A stretch of 64,000 bases of DNA from Steroidobacter agaridevorans (lineage in GTDB: Bacteria > Pseudomonadota > Gammaproteobacteria > Steroidobacterales > Steroidobacteraceae), in the NCBI RefSeq assembly GCF_009932555.1, contig NZ_BLJO01000008.1, forward strand, positions 329,781-393,780, in the 5' to 3' direction. Of the stretch, positions 9,772-19,415 are shown one piece after another. Position 1 is the first letter of the stretch; every line of letters starts with the position of its first letter. The notes under the pieces are model-generated. The model saw only the letters and a program-made list of their open reading frames with translations, ran no database searches and was not told the origin of the DNA. A program made the translations under genes and the position numbers.

Positions 9772-11583
9772 ATGCGTTGGTTCGCCGTGCTGTGCTTGTG
9801 TGTGTCCGGCTCGCTGGCCGCCGAAACATTCGACTCGAATGCATTTCGCGCGCGGTTGCCGCAGGACGAGATCGTTTATTTCCTGCTGCCGGACCGCTTC
9901 GAGAACGGCGATCCGAAGAACGATCGCGGCGGGCTGAAGGGCGATCGGCTCAAGACCGGCTTCGATCCCACGCACAAAGGTTTCTATCACGGCGGCGACG
10001 TGCGCGGGCTGATCGAGCGGCTCGATTACATCCAGGGTCTGGGCGCCACCGCCATCTGGCTCGGCCCGATCTATAAGAACAAGCCGGTGCAAGGACCGCC
10101 CGGTCAGGAGTCCGCGGGCTATCACGGTTACTGGATCACCGATTTCACGCGCGTCGACGAGCACTTCGGCACGCAGCAAGAGTTGAAGGAGCTGATCGAG
10201 GCCGCACACGCGCGCGGGATGAAGGTCTATCTCGACATCATCACCAACCACACGGCCGATGTGATCTCGTATCGGCAATGTCCCGAAAGCGACTGCGTCT
10301 ATCGCTCACGCGCCGACTATCCATACAGCCGGGCCGGTGGCACCGACGGCTCGGCCATCAACGAGGGCTTTCTGGGCGAAAGCGTCCAGACCGAAGCCAA
10401 CTTCGCGAAGCTCACGCGCGCCGACTACGCCTATGAACCTTTCGTTCGCCCGGCCGAAGCGAAAGTGAAGGTTCCCGAGTGGCTCAACGATCCGATCTGG
10501 TATCACAACCGCGGCAATACCACCTTCCGCGGCGAGAACAGCATGATGGGCGACTTCGTCGGCCTCGACGATCTCATGACCGAGAATCCGCGGGTGCTGC
10601 GCGGCTTCATCGAGATCTACCAGCGCTGGATCGAGGACTTCGGCGTCGACGGCTTTCGCATCGACACGACACGTCACGTGAACCCGGAGTTCTGGCAGGC
10701 ATTCGTGCCCGCGATGCTGAAGACCGCGCACGCACGTGGCATCTCCAACTTTCATATCTTTGGCGAAGTGTTTGCAGAAACCGGCGATGTCGTTCCGCTC
10801 GCCTGGAGCACTCGCGTCGACGGAATGCCCGGCGTGCTGGACTTTGCTTTCCGCGCCACCGTGCTCGACACGCTCACGAAGGGCGTGGGCACGGACAAGC
10901 TCGCGTGGCTCTACAGAAGCGATGCGCTCTACGAAGGGGGCGACGAGGCGGCGATTCAGTTGCCGACCTTCATCAGCAACCATGACATCGGCCGCTTCGG
11001 TCATTACGCCCGCGCCAATATGCCGGGAGCCGACGATGCCGGCGTCTTGAAACGATCGATACTTGCGCACGCAATGATGTTCACCTTGCGTGGTGTGCCG
11101 GTGGTCTATGCGGGCGATGAGCAGGGCTTCGCGGGCGACGGCTCCGATCAGGACGCTCGTGAAGACATGTTCGCCAGCCGTGTTGCCAGCTACAACGACA
11201 ACGCCTTGCTGGGAACCCAAGCGACGACGGCGGTCAGCAACTTCGATCGCGATCATCCTTTGTATGCGGCCATCGCCGAGCTGTCGGCGCTGCGCAAGGA
11301 AAACGCCGCCTTGCGCCGGGGCAAGCAGATCGTGCGCAACTACTCGGAAAAGCCCGGGCTGTTCGCCGTGTCGCGCATCGACCCGCAGACCGAGCGCGAG
11401 ATTCTGGTTGCTTTCAACACCTCGACTGAAGCCTTGCAGGCCAACGTGGAAGTCGATGTCCGCACTCGCGCATTCCGGTCGTTGAAAGGAACCTGCGCGC
11501 TACGCCCGACTGCACCGGGCAGCTATAAGGTGACCCTCGAGCCCTTGAGCTACGTGGTGTGCGCGGCGCAAGATGAGTCATGA
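9772..11583 (+). CDS. Secreted GH13 alpha-amylase (GH13_19-like)
   Basis: A 603-residue enzyme with an N-terminal export signal (MRWFAVLCLCVSGSLAA) that places it in the periplasm or outside. The barrel begins IVYFLLPDRFENGDPKNDR. Catalytic residues are Asp298 (GFRIDTTRH), Glu332 (IFGEVF) and Asp405 (ISNHDIGRF). It should cut starch-like glucans or larger maltodextrins. A longer frame starts at GTG 9700, but that would translate the hairpin repeat at 9709-9742 and bury the signal peptide. The ATG at 9772, preceded by GAGG, is better. The stop overlaps the next start (ATGA, 11580-11583), so it is coupled to the transporter gene. Confidence 0.85.
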   Translation: MRWFAVLCLCVSGSLAAETFDSNAFRARLPQDEIVYFLLPDRFENGDPKNDRGGLKGDRLKTGFDPTHKGFYHGGDVRGLIERLDYIQGLGATAIWLGPIYKNKPVQGPPGQESAGYHGYWITDFTRVDEHFGTQQELKELIEAAHARGMKVYLDIITNHTADVISYRQCPESDCVYRSRADYPYSRAGGTDGSAINEGFLGESVQTEANFAKLTRADYAYEPFVRPAEAKVKVPEWLNDPIWYHNRGNTTFRGENSMMGDFVGLDDLMTENPRVLRGFIEIYQRWIEDFGVDGFRIDTTRHVNPEFWQAFVPAMLKTAHARGISNFHIFGEVFAETGDVVPLAWSTRVDGMPGVLDFAFRATVLDTLTKGVGTDKLAWLYRSDALYEGGDEAAIQLPTFISNHDIGRFGHYARANMPGADDAGVLKRSILAHAMMFTLRGVPVVYAGDEQGFAGDGSDQDAREDMFASRVASYNDNALLGTQATTAVSNFDRDHPLYAAIAELSALRKENAALRRGKQIVRNYSEKPGLFAVSRIDPQTEREILVAFNTSTEALQANVEVDVRTRAFRSLKGTCALRPTAPGSYKVTLEPLSYVVCAAQDES

Positions 11584-13100
11584 GCCGCATGCAGAAGCCC
11601 GCGCTGTCGTTCTGGCAGATCTGGAACATGTGTTTCGGATTCCTCGGCATCCAGTTCGGCTTCGCGCTTCAGAACGCCAATGTGAGCCGCATATTCCAGA
11701 CGCTCGGCGCGCAGCTCGATGAGATTCCCATGCTGTGGGTGGCGGCGCCGCTGACCGGGCTGATCGTGCAGCCCATCGTCGGTTACTACTCCGACCGTAC
11801 GTGGACTCGCCTCGGTCGCCGGCGACCGTATTTTTTCTTCGGCGCCCTGGCTGCGACGCTCGCGCTGTTGTTCATGCCGAATTCTCCGACGCTGTGGATC
11901 GCGGCGGGGCTGCTGTGGATCCTGGACGCGTCCATCAATGTCTCCATGGAGCCGTTTCGCGCTTACGTCGGCGATCAACTGCCGCCGCCGCAACGGCCCG
12001 CGGGCTACGCGATGCAGAGTTTTTTCATCGGCGTCAGCTCGGTCATCGCGAGCCTGCTGCCGTGGATGCTGACCAGGCTCGGTGTCGAGAACACCGCCGG
12101 GCCCGGCGAGATTCCCGACACCGTGAAATATTCCTTTTACTTCGGCGGCTTCATGCTGCTGGGCGCGGTGAGCTGGACGGTCTTCAGCACGCGCGAATAT
12201 CCACCCGATCAGCTCAAGAGCTTCGATGACGCGGGCGTGGTGCGCCAGCGGCCGCTCGACGTCGCACGGTCGCGGCGCGATGGCGCAGTCTGGCTCGGCG
12301 CCGGTGTGGTCGGGCTGCTCGCCATACATCTATTGCACTGGGATCGGCAGCTGTATCTGCTGGCGGGCGGGATTGCGGTTTACGGCGTGGCTTTGCTGGT
12401 GCTGAGCGCTGCGCGATCGGACAACCTGTTCACCGCCATCATGACCGATGTGCACGACATGCCCGACGCGATGCGCCGGCTCGCCGTGGTGCAATTCTTT
12501 TCCTGGTTCGCCTTGTTCGCGATGTGGATCTATACGACCGCGGCTGTCACACAAGTGCATTTCGGCACGAGTGACGTTCAGTCTGTCGCGTACAACGAAG
12601 GTGCGAACTGGGTCGGCGTGCTGTTCGCGGCGTACAACGGATTCGCGGCGCTGGCGGCCATCGTGATTCCGTTCATGGTGCGGCGCTGGGGTTTGCGGGT
12701 GAGCCACATGATCAATGTGTGGCTGGGCGCCCTGGGATTCGTGTCATTCGTGGCGATTCGCGATCCGCAATGGCTGCTGGTCGCGATGATCGGTGTCGGC
12801 TTCGCGTGGGCGTCGATCCTGTCGCTGCCCTATGCCTTGCTCTCGGACAACCTGCCCGCCGAAAAGATGGGCGTGTACATGGGCATCTTCAATTTTTTCA
12901 TCGTGATTCCGCAGCTGCTGGCGGCCAGCGTGTTGGGCTTTCTGCTGCGGACGTTCCTGGGCGGCGAGCCCGTCTATGCCCTGGTCATCGGCGGGGCCAG
13001 CCTGTTTCTGGCTGGCCTCGCCGTGCTACGGGTTCAACCGAAAGTCAGCTTGCCCTTCATCACCGACCAGTGGCCGGGGAACGAGCAGAAGAAGGTGTAA
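11580..13100 (+). CDS. MFS sugar transporter, SLC45/GPH-like (maltose or sucrose:proton symporter type)
   Basis: A 506-residue protein with about 12 membrane segments. FGFLGIQFGFALQNANVSRIF and the RTWTRLGRRRPYFFFGA loop match the SLC45-like proton-coupled disaccharide carriers that often sit beside maltodextrin receptors and amylases. It would bring maltose or short maltodextrins from the periplasm to the cytoplasmic glucosidase. It overlaps the amylase gene by four bases and so is translationally coupled. Its last 67 bases also encode the end of azurin on the opposite strand. The ATG 9 bases inside the frame is an alternative start. Confidence 0.85.
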   Translation: MSRMQKPALSFWQIWNMCFGFLGIQFGFALQNANVSRIFQTLGAQLDEIPMLWVAAPLTGLIVQPIVGYYSDRTWTRLGRRRPYFFFGALAATLALLFMPNSPTLWIAAGLLWILDASINVSMEPFRAYVGDQLPPPQRPAGYAMQSFFIGVSSVIASLLPWMLTRLGVENTAGPGEIPDTVKYSFYFGGFMLLGAVSWTVFSTREYPPDQLKSFDDAGVVRQRPLDVARSRRDGAVWLGAGVVGLLAIHLLHWDRQLYLLAGGIAVYGVALLVLSAARSDNLFTAIMTDVHDMPDAMRRLAVVQFFSWFALFAMWIYTTAAVTQVHFGTSDVQSVAYNEGANWVGVLFAAYNGFAALAAIVIPFMVRRWGLRVSHMINVWLGALGFVSFVAIRDPQWLLVAMIGVGFAWASILSLPYALLSDNLPAEKMGVYMGIFNFFIVIPQLLAASVLGFLLRTFLGGEPVYALVIGGASLFLAGLAVLRVQPKVSLPFITDQWPGNEQKKV

Positions 13101-13498
13101 TCGCCGCCTTTCTTCAGCTTCGAGGTCGGGAACGTGACGCTGGTGGTCTCGCCGGCGCCGATCACCTTGGTGTGGGCGATCACGCGGGCATCGTCCTTCG
13201 GCACATAGTCGTTCGGCAAGCCAGCCGACATGCCGGCGGTGGCGACCGCCTGGAACACCGACGTTTCCGTCAGCACCCAGTTGTGACCCATGGCGCTCTT
13301 GGGCAGCTTGCCAGGATGCGAGAGGGTCAGCTTCACTTCGGTGCAATCGGCGGCCACGGCCAGCGACTGCTTGTTGAACTGCATGGCGTCGTTGCCTTCG
13401 ATGGCCAGCTCGCAGGTCTTGGCGGCGTGAGTGAGCGGAGCGAAGACGCTGAGCGCGCCGAGCAGAACGGTGGATGCGAGAATTCTTGAGATTGTCAT
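13034..13498 (-). CDS. azu: Azurin (periplasmic blue-copper electron carrier)
   Basis: A 154-residue precursor with a signal peptide ending THAAK-TCEL. The type 1 copper ligands are visible: His72 (GHNW), Cys138 (FFCSFPGHW), His143 and Met147. The disulfide cysteines near the N-terminus (Cys29 and Cys52) are also present. Azurin carries electrons between cytochromes and oxidases, or to reductases, in the periplasm. Its 3' end runs 67 bases into the 3' end of the convergent sugar transporter gene, which is an unusually long overlap for unrelated genes. It lies apart from any obvious redox operon. Confidence 0.95.
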   Translation of the reverse strand: MTISRILASTVLLGALSVFAPLTHAAKTCELAIEGNDAMQFNKQSLAVAADCTEVKLTLSHPGKLPKSAMGHNWVLTETSVFQAVATAGMSAGLPNDYVPKDDARVIAHTKVIGAGETTSVTFPTSKLKKGGDYTFFCSFPGHWSVMKGKLTFG

Positions 13499-13666
13499 CG
13501 GATTACCTGCTGATGCGGTGATAGACGCGTGCGGATTGTCCGGCGTGGGCGGCCGGCTTTCAAGCGCCCTGCACCCGGACTTCCCGACACCGACCCGTGG
13601 AACAACACGGGCACTAAAACGTCCCTAATGAATGAGATCTGAACCCCACTCCCGGCTACCCGGTCC

Positions 13667-15412
13667 ATGACAAATCTGCGGATTTTGCGTGGCGCCGGCT
13701 TGTCGGTGCTGTGCGTGTTTTGTACCGCAACCGCGCTCGCCGAGCGGGTCACCGTCACCATCAATGGACTCGAGGAAGATATGCTCGAATCGGCGCGCGC
13801 CAACCTCGAGCTGAAACAATACGAAGAGCGGGACGTGTCCGCCGCCCAGGCGCGCCGGCTGTTCGATCGGGGCAAGGAGCAGATCGTGCGCTCGCTCGAG
13901 CCCTTCGGCTTCTACAACCCGAGTGTCGACGGCCGGCTGGAGCGGCCGGAGCCCGGTAAATTTCACGCGGTCTACGATGTGAAAGTCGGCGAGCCGGTCA
14001 TCGTTCAGCAATCGAGCATCGAAGTCGCGCCCGAGGCCACCGCGCTCGACCCGGTCAAACAGGCGGTGCAGAAGTTCGAGCCCAGGCACGGCGAGCGACT
14101 GGATCACGCCACCTACGAGCGCAGCAAGGATCAGATCTCCAAGGCGCTCGCCAACGATGGCTTTCTCGGCGCGCAACTGGTGCGCCATAAAGTGTCAGTC
14201 GTTCGCAGTGCGAACACGGCCGATATCGATCTGGCGTGGGACGTGGGGCCGCGCTACCGCCTCGGCGAGCTGCGCTTCTCGAAGACCCAGTTCCCGGATT
14301 CGTTCCTGCAAAAATACAAACTGTGGAAGGACGGCGAGTACTACTCAGCGGACAAGCTGTTGGCCCTGCAGCAGTCGCTGGTCGATGCCGACTATTTCAC
14401 ATCGGTGGCGGTCGCGCCCGACCTGGAGCATGCCGCGAATGGCGAAGTGCCCGTCGACGTGATGCTGATTCCCGCCAAGCGCACGTTGTACACGGCGAAC
14501 CTCTACTTCGGCACCGACTCGGGTCCCGGCGCCAAGGTGGGCGTGCAGCGGCGTTGGCTCAACAAACGCGGCCACAAGCTCGGCGGCGAAATCGAGTATT
14601 CCTCGCGACTGGAGGAGTACAGCGTCAAGTATCAGATTCCCAAGCCCGGCCCGCGGCCGCGCAATTACATCTTCGGCGTCGGCTATCGAGACGAAGAGAC
14701 CGACACCAGCACGTCGCGCATGTTCCGGCTCGCGGCCACCCAGGTTGCCGATCGCTGGAAGGGGTTCACTCGCACCGTCGGCTTGCAGTACTTGAACGGC
14801 GACTTCGAGATCGCGGATGAGCGCGGCCAGACCAGCCTGCTCTATGCCGATGGCCTGCTCACGCGCAAACAGGCCAACGACATTTACTTTCCGACCTCCG
14901 GATATTCCTTGTTGTATGGCCTGCGCTTCGGCTTCGAACAGGTGCTCTCCGACACCACCTTCGCGCAGCTACGCGCCGAAGGAAAATGGCTGAAAAAAGT
15001 CACGGCCGACGGGCGCGTGATTTTTCGCGCCGCGCTCGGCGGCATGATCGTGGATGATTTCGATGCGTTGCCGCCGGAGCTGCGCTTCTTCGCCGGCGGC
15101 GATCGGTCCATTCGCGGCTTCGACTATCAGGCGATCGGCGAGACCAATGCCAGCGGCGGCGTCATCGGCGGCGAGTATCTGATCGCCGGCAGCGCCGAGT
15201 ACGAACATTTCTTTTTCCAGAACTGGGGCGCGGCGGTGTTCGTCGACGCCGGCGATGCATTCAAGTCCAGCTTCGACATGAATGTGGGCGCGGGCATCGG
15301 CTTGCGCTGGAAATCCCCGATCGGGATGGTGCGGGTCGACCTGGCGCGCCCGGTCGTCACCGATCTGGACGGCGGCTGGCGAGTTCATCTGATCATCGGG
15401 CCGGACTTATGA
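13667..15412 (+). CDS. tamA: TamA, outer-membrane assembly factor of the BamA/Omp85 family
   Basis: A 581-residue protein with a signal peptide (MTNLRILRG, then a hydrophobic stretch ending ALAER). Three POTRA-like regions follow (about 25-250; for example FGFYNPSVDGRLE and NDGFLGAQL), then a 16-strand barrel with the family lid motif GGDRSIRGFDYQAIG. The C-terminal strand ends VHLIIGPDL. TamA works with the inner-membrane-anchored TamB encoded next, joined by an ATGA overlap at 15409-15412. The pair helps insert autotransporters and maintain outer-membrane lipid homeostasis. Confidence 0.92.
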   Translation: MTNLRILRGAGLSVLCVFCTATALAERVTVTINGLEEDMLESARANLELKQYEERDVSAAQARRLFDRGKEQIVRSLEPFGFYNPSVDGRLERPEPGKFHAVYDVKVGEPVIVQQSSIEVAPEATALDPVKQAVQKFEPRHGERLDHATYERSKDQISKALANDGFLGAQLVRHKVSVVRSANTADIDLAWDVGPRYRLGELRFSKTQFPDSFLQKYKLWKDGEYYSADKLLALQQSLVDADYFTSVAVAPDLEHAANGEVPVDVMLIPAKRTLYTANLYFGTDSGPGAKVGVQRRWLNKRGHKLGGEIEYSSRLEEYSVKYQIPKPGPRPRNYIFGVGYRDEETDTSTSRMFRLAATQVADRWKGFTRTVGLQYLNGDFEIADERGQTSLLYADGLLTRKQANDIYFPTSGYSLLYGLRFGFEQVLSDTTFAQLRAEGKWLKKVTADGRVIFRAALGGMIVDDFDALPPELRFFAGGDRSIRGFDYQAIGETNASGGVIGGEYLIAGSAEYEHFFFQNWGAAVFVDAGDAFKSSFDMNVGAGIGLRWKSPIGMVRVDLARPVVTDLDGGWRVHLIIGPDL

Positions 15413-18400
15413 GCGGCGTGCTGAAGAAAACCCTGGCGTGGACAGGCATCGCGATCGCGCTGCTGATTCTGCTCGTGGTCGGTGCGATCGTGTGGGTCAT
15501 CAACACGCAGTCCGGCACGCGCTTCGCCGCCGAGCGTGCACAGGCGATCATGGGCGGGAAACTTGCCATCGGCGCCATCGACGGCTCGATTGCCGGACCG
15601 CTGCGCATCGCCAATTTGCACTATCTAGATCCGGCGGCGGGCATCGACGCCTCGGTGGCGAGGCTCGAGGTCGACCTGGTATTGAGCGATCTGTGGCGCC
15701 GGCTCGTGCATGTCGATCGATTGAACGTGAGTGGCATCGACGTGCTGATGCAGGAGCCGACGGAAGAGCCGCCGCCGGAAGAGCCCTCCAAGCCGTTCAC
15801 CCTGAAGCCGCCGATCGATATCGTCGTCGATTCGTTTCTTGCTCGCGATGTGAAGCTGCGCAATCCGGAAGCGACCATCGTCGAGGTCACCCGAGCGACG
15901 TTCGCTGGCGGCTGGACCGAAGCCGCGCTGGCCGTGAGAACACTGAACGTGCAATCGCCGCAGGGCTTCGTGACGTTCCACGGACGTGTCGCGCAGAACG
16001 AGGCGTTCCTCGGCGAGGGCCGGGGAAGATTCGAATGGACGGCGGGCGAGCAGAAGTTCGCAGGCACATTGCTCGCCTCGGCGAACGAAGCGGACGCGGT
16101 CCTCAGCACCAAATTGTCGGCGCCGCTCGAGGCCATCCTGCACGCCAAAGTGACGCAAGCGCCCGATCATCAGTGGCAACTGCAACTTGAAGTGCCGCGC
16201 TTCGATCCTCGCAAGGAGCTGATGCCGGACTCGAGTTTCCAAAGTCTCGCGGCATCGTTGCATGGCGAGGGAACGTTCGATCAGGGCGTTGTGTCCGGTC
16301 GAGTGTCGATCAATGACGAGCCGCTCGAGCTGGAAAGCGTGCGCTTCACGCGAAGCGAGGAACGGTTACAGCTGGAGACGCTGTTGAAGATCGGCGCGAC
16401 GGCGGGCGAGCTGATGGCCAATGCCGATATCCAGTTCTCGGAGGAGTCGTGGGTCAGCAAGGCCAGCGCGCGCTGGCGGGATGTCATAGTGCCCTCCGCA
16501 TGGGTCGGGCAGGAGCTGTACACGCACGGCGAGCTGGACTTCGATGGCAATCCAACGCTGTACAACGCGAAAGGGCGGCTCACGCTGGGTCCACCGAAAC
16601 AGCAGGCGGACATTGCCCTGCAAGTGCGAGGCACGCCTGAGCTGGTCGAGCTGCAACAGTTCGACATCGTGCAGCCGAAAGGCCGGCTGGCCGCCACCGG
16701 CAAAGTCGATCTGAAGCCGCAACTGGCATGGGTCGTCGACGCGCAAGGAAAAGACTTCGATCCCGGCGCGTTCGCGGTCGAGTGGCCGGGCAGTTTGCGT
16801 TTTCAATTGGCCACACAAGGCAAGATGACGGAGCAGGGACCGGACGCCACGTTGAAGTTGAGCGAGTTGCGCGGCCGATTACGCGGTCGTCAGATCTCGG
16901 GTGATGCAGATATGACGCTCACCGCGCCCTACTTACCCGCCGGCACAGTCGCGCTGAACTCGGGCCAGAGCTCGTTGCGGGTGGAGGCGGCGAAGGGCGA
17001 GAAGATCAACGCCACCATCGCAGTCAACGTGGCTTCGTTGAATGACTGGCTGCCGGACTCCGAGGGCCAGCTGGCGGCGAACTTCCGTGTGCTCGGCAAG
17101 TGGCCGGATGTGGCGATCAACGGCAATGCGCGCGGTCATGAGCTGCGCATGAACGAGATGCGTCTGCAGGGAATCACGCTCGATGCGGATGTGAACAAGC
17201 CGCTCGATCCCAGCGGGGCGGTGAAGGTGCAAATGGAGGGGCTGTCGGCGGCAGGCTTCGAGTTTGAAACAGTGCAGGCAAATGCGTCCGGCAACTCGGC
17301 TGAGCACCGCGCGGAAGTGAATACGACCGGCAAGCCAGTCGCGTTCTCTATCGCTGTGCAGGGCGGGCGACAGGAGGATGGTTGGTCTGGCGCGGTACAG
17401 CGGCTCGTGCTCGATGTGAAGGATGCGGCGCGCTTGAGCTTGCGTGAGCCGGCGAACATCGTCATGAAGACGCAGGATCAGAAGATGGCGGTCGATGTGT
17501 CGCGCGCGTGCTTCGTCGATCGTGACATCGAGTTGTGCCTGCAAGGTGGCATGCAGCCTGACGGATCCATGCAGGGCAGCTACTCGCTGGCCAACGTGCC
17601 GCTGGCGCTCGCGAACTCGATGTCGAGCGACGAGCTGCCGTTGCGATTCAAGGGCATGATTCAGGGTCAGGGCGACATTCGTCGCGACGCCGATGGCAAC
17701 TTGTTCGGCAACGCGTCGATCCGCTCGCCCTCCGGCAGCATGTCGCGCACGCTGGTGGCCGGCAGCGAGTCGGAGCCCGCCGAAGAAGAAACATTGTTGA
17801 CGTATCGGGATTTCAAGATCGACGCGAACCTGTCGGGCGCGGATGCCCGAGCGTCGATCAGCACCGGTCTGATGGAGAACGGATCGTTGCAAGGCGAAGG
17901 CGAGATCCGCGGGCTGAATCAGGACGATACACAGATCAATGCGCGCATGAACGCGAGTCTGCCGGATCTCGCGCCATTCGCCGTGTTCGCACCGCAGCTC
18001 GCGAACGTGCACGGGCGCATGGATGCCAGGGGCAGCGTGAGTGGAACGCTGCAGGAGCCGGCAATCACAGGTGAGGTCACGGCGGCGGAGCTGGCGGCGG
18101 ATATTCCCGCGGTTGGATTGCATCTGAAGAACGGCCGCCTCGATGTGCGGCCGAAGTCGACCACGGAGTTTCAGGTGTCGGGCGGCGTCGATTCCGGAGA
18201 CGGCTCGCTGAAGTTCGCGGGCACGGCGTCGACGAGCGGCATGATCAACATGCAAGTCGACGGCAATCGTTTCCTCGCCGCGGACATTCCGGGCGCGAAA
18301 GTGCTCATCTCGCCGGATATCGATGTCGTGCGTAACGAGGAGCGGACGACGCTCTCAGGCAAGGTTCGCATTCCTTCCGCGGATGTGAATTTGCAGAAGC

Positions 18401-19236
18401 TGCCGAGAGGCGGCGATAAGGCGCAGGCCGCGTCGCCGGACGTGGTTGTGATCGATGCGGAGACGCCGGAAGAAGCAGCGGAGCAGGCGATTCCGTTGTA
18501 CGCGGACATCACGATCGTGTTGGGCGGGGAAGAACAGAGGAGGACGGAGCTCAAGGAGGAGGCGGTCAATCTCACCGGCTTTGGCCTGGTCGCGAAGGTG
18601 ACCGGGCAGCTCGATGTGAGGGAGCGGCCGGGCACGGACACGGTGGCGTCGGGCGATGTGAACGTCACGGGTACCTATAAAGCGTATGGGCAGGACCTGA
18701 CGATTCAGCAAGGTCAGCTGCTGTATGCGTCGACGCCGCTCGACAATCCGAGGCTGAGAATCGAGGCAACGCGCGAGGTGGATGAAGTTGTCGCCGGCTT
18801 GAGAATTCGAGGCAGCGCGCAGAGTCCGGAGCTCACGGTGTTCTCCGATCCGCCGATGAGTCAGGCGAATGCGCTTTCATACATCGTCGCGGGCAAGCCG
18901 TTAGATGACATCGGCTCGGGCTCGGGTGAGGGGGATGCCGTGCAGGCGGCAACGAGGTCGTTGGGCGCGGCTGCGGGAGGATTGCTCGCGAAGAATTTGG
19001 GCCGACGCTTGGGGGCGGATGAGGTGGCGGTCAAGGACGATGAGATGCTCGGTGGGGCGGCGTTGACGGTTGGGCAGTATCTGTCGCCGCGTGTGTATTT
19101 GAGCTATGGGGTTGGATTGTTCGAGCCGGGGGAAGTCATCACTCTGCGGTACAAGCTTTCGCGCGACTTGTCGGTGCAGGCTCAGCGGGGGCCGGAGGAT
19201 ACTCGGGCGGGTATCGAGTTTCGGACGCAACGATAA
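15409..19236 (+). CDS. tamB: TamB, translocation and assembly module inner-membrane/periplasm-spanning subunit
   Basis: A 1275-residue protein with a single N-terminal membrane anchor (about residues 9-31). A very long repetitive beta-rich periplasmic body follows, and the C-terminal DUF490/TamB domain runs from about residue 950 to the end. That domain contains GTYKAYGQDLTIQQGQLLY, SDPPMSQANALSYIVAGKPL and the final YKLSRDLSVQAQRG block. It bridges the periplasm to TamA and resembles eukaryotic VPS13-like lipid-transfer proteins. Its length is normal. It is translationally coupled to tamA. Confidence 0.92.
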   Translation: MSGVLKKTLAWTGIAIALLILLVVGAIVWVINTQSGTRFAAERAQAIMGGKLAIGAIDGSIAGPLRIANLHYLDPAAGIDASVARLEVDLVLSDLWRRLVHVDRLNVSGIDVLMQEPTEEPPPEEPSKPFTLKPPIDIVVDSFLARDVKLRNPEATIVEVTRATFAGGWTEAALAVRTLNVQSPQGFVTFHGRVAQNEAFLGEGRGRFEWTAGEQKFAGTLLASANEADAVLSTKLSAPLEAILHAKVTQAPDHQWQLQLEVPRFDPRKELMPDSSFQSLAASLHGEGTFDQGVVSGRVSINDEPLELESVRFTRSEERLQLETLLKIGATAGELMANADIQFSEESWVSKASARWRDVIVPSAWVGQELYTHGELDFDGNPTLYNAKGRLTLGPPKQQADIALQVRGTPELVELQQFDIVQPKGRLAATGKVDLKPQLAWVVDAQGKDFDPGAFAVEWPGSLRFQLATQGKMTEQGPDATLKLSELRGRLRGRQISGDADMTLTAPYLPAGTVALNSGQSSLRVEAAKGEKINATIAVNVASLNDWLPDSEGQLAANFRVLGKWPDVAINGNARGHELRMNEMRLQGITLDADVNKPLDPSGAVKVQMEGLSAAGFEFETVQANASGNSAEHRAEVNTTGKPVAFSIAVQGGRQEDGWSGAVQRLVLDVKDAARLSLREPANIVMKTQDQKMAVDVSRACFVDRDIELCLQGGMQPDGSMQGSYSLANVPLALANSMSSDELPLRFKGMIQGQGDIRRDADGNLFGNASIRSPSGSMSRTLVAGSESEPAEEETLLTYRDFKIDANLSGADARASISTGLMENGSLQGEGEIRGLNQDDTQINARMNASLPDLAPFAVFAPQLANVHGRMDARGSVSGTLQEPAITGEVTAAELAADIPAVGLHLKNGRLDVRPKSTTEFQVSGGVDSGDGSLKFAGTASTSGMINMQVDGNRFLAADIPGAKVLISPDIDVVRNEERTTLSGKVRIPSADVNLQKLPRGGDKAQAASPDVVVIDAETPEEAAEQAIPLYADITIVLGGEEQRRTELKEEAVNLTGFGLVAKVTGQLDVRERPGTDTVASGDVNVTGTYKAYGQDLTIQQGQLLYASTPLDNPRLRIEATREVDEVVAGLRIRGSAQSPELTVFSDPPMSQANALSYIVAGKPLDDIGSGSGEGDAVQAATRSLGAAAGGLLAKNLGRRLGADEVAVKDDEMLGGAALTVGQYLSPRVYLSYGVGLFEPGEVITLRYKLSRDLSVQAQRGPEDTRAGIEFRTQR

Positions 19237-19353
19237 GTAAGAGTGGCGCTTGCCGCCTCTGGTGATGCGAGCCACCGACGCAGCCGGCTTGCCTTGGCAA
19301 GAATTTCCAAATATTGTTCGACATACGCTCAATCGGGCCGGTCAGGTCGTGTT

Positions 19354-19365
19354 AATTTCGAAACC
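19354..19365. promoter_or_regulatory. TTTCGAAA palindrome before the dioxygenase-esterase-amidohydrolase operon
   Basis: AATTTCGAAACC matches the best copy of the motif, TATTTCGAAATA (27092-27103), at 9 of 12 positions including the full TTTCGAAA core. It lies 50 bases before the ATG at 19416, in the 179-base gap after tamB. Related sites precede the receptor genes and the meta-pathway operon, suggesting one regulator, with the neighbouring GntR protein the prime candidate (inference). Confidence 0.5.
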
Positions 19366-19415
19366 TTGGCCTTATGAGAGAGTAAGCTCGCGCTGGCTAC
19401 CACGGGTTCATTGCG

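Noticed and set aside
7180-10278. Very long minus-strand open frame (over 1000 codons) opposite the maltodextrin receptor
   Set aside because: It mirrors the receptor and amylase codons, has no recognisable domain and is Arg/Val/Ala-rich, as expected for an antisense shadow in high-GC DNA.
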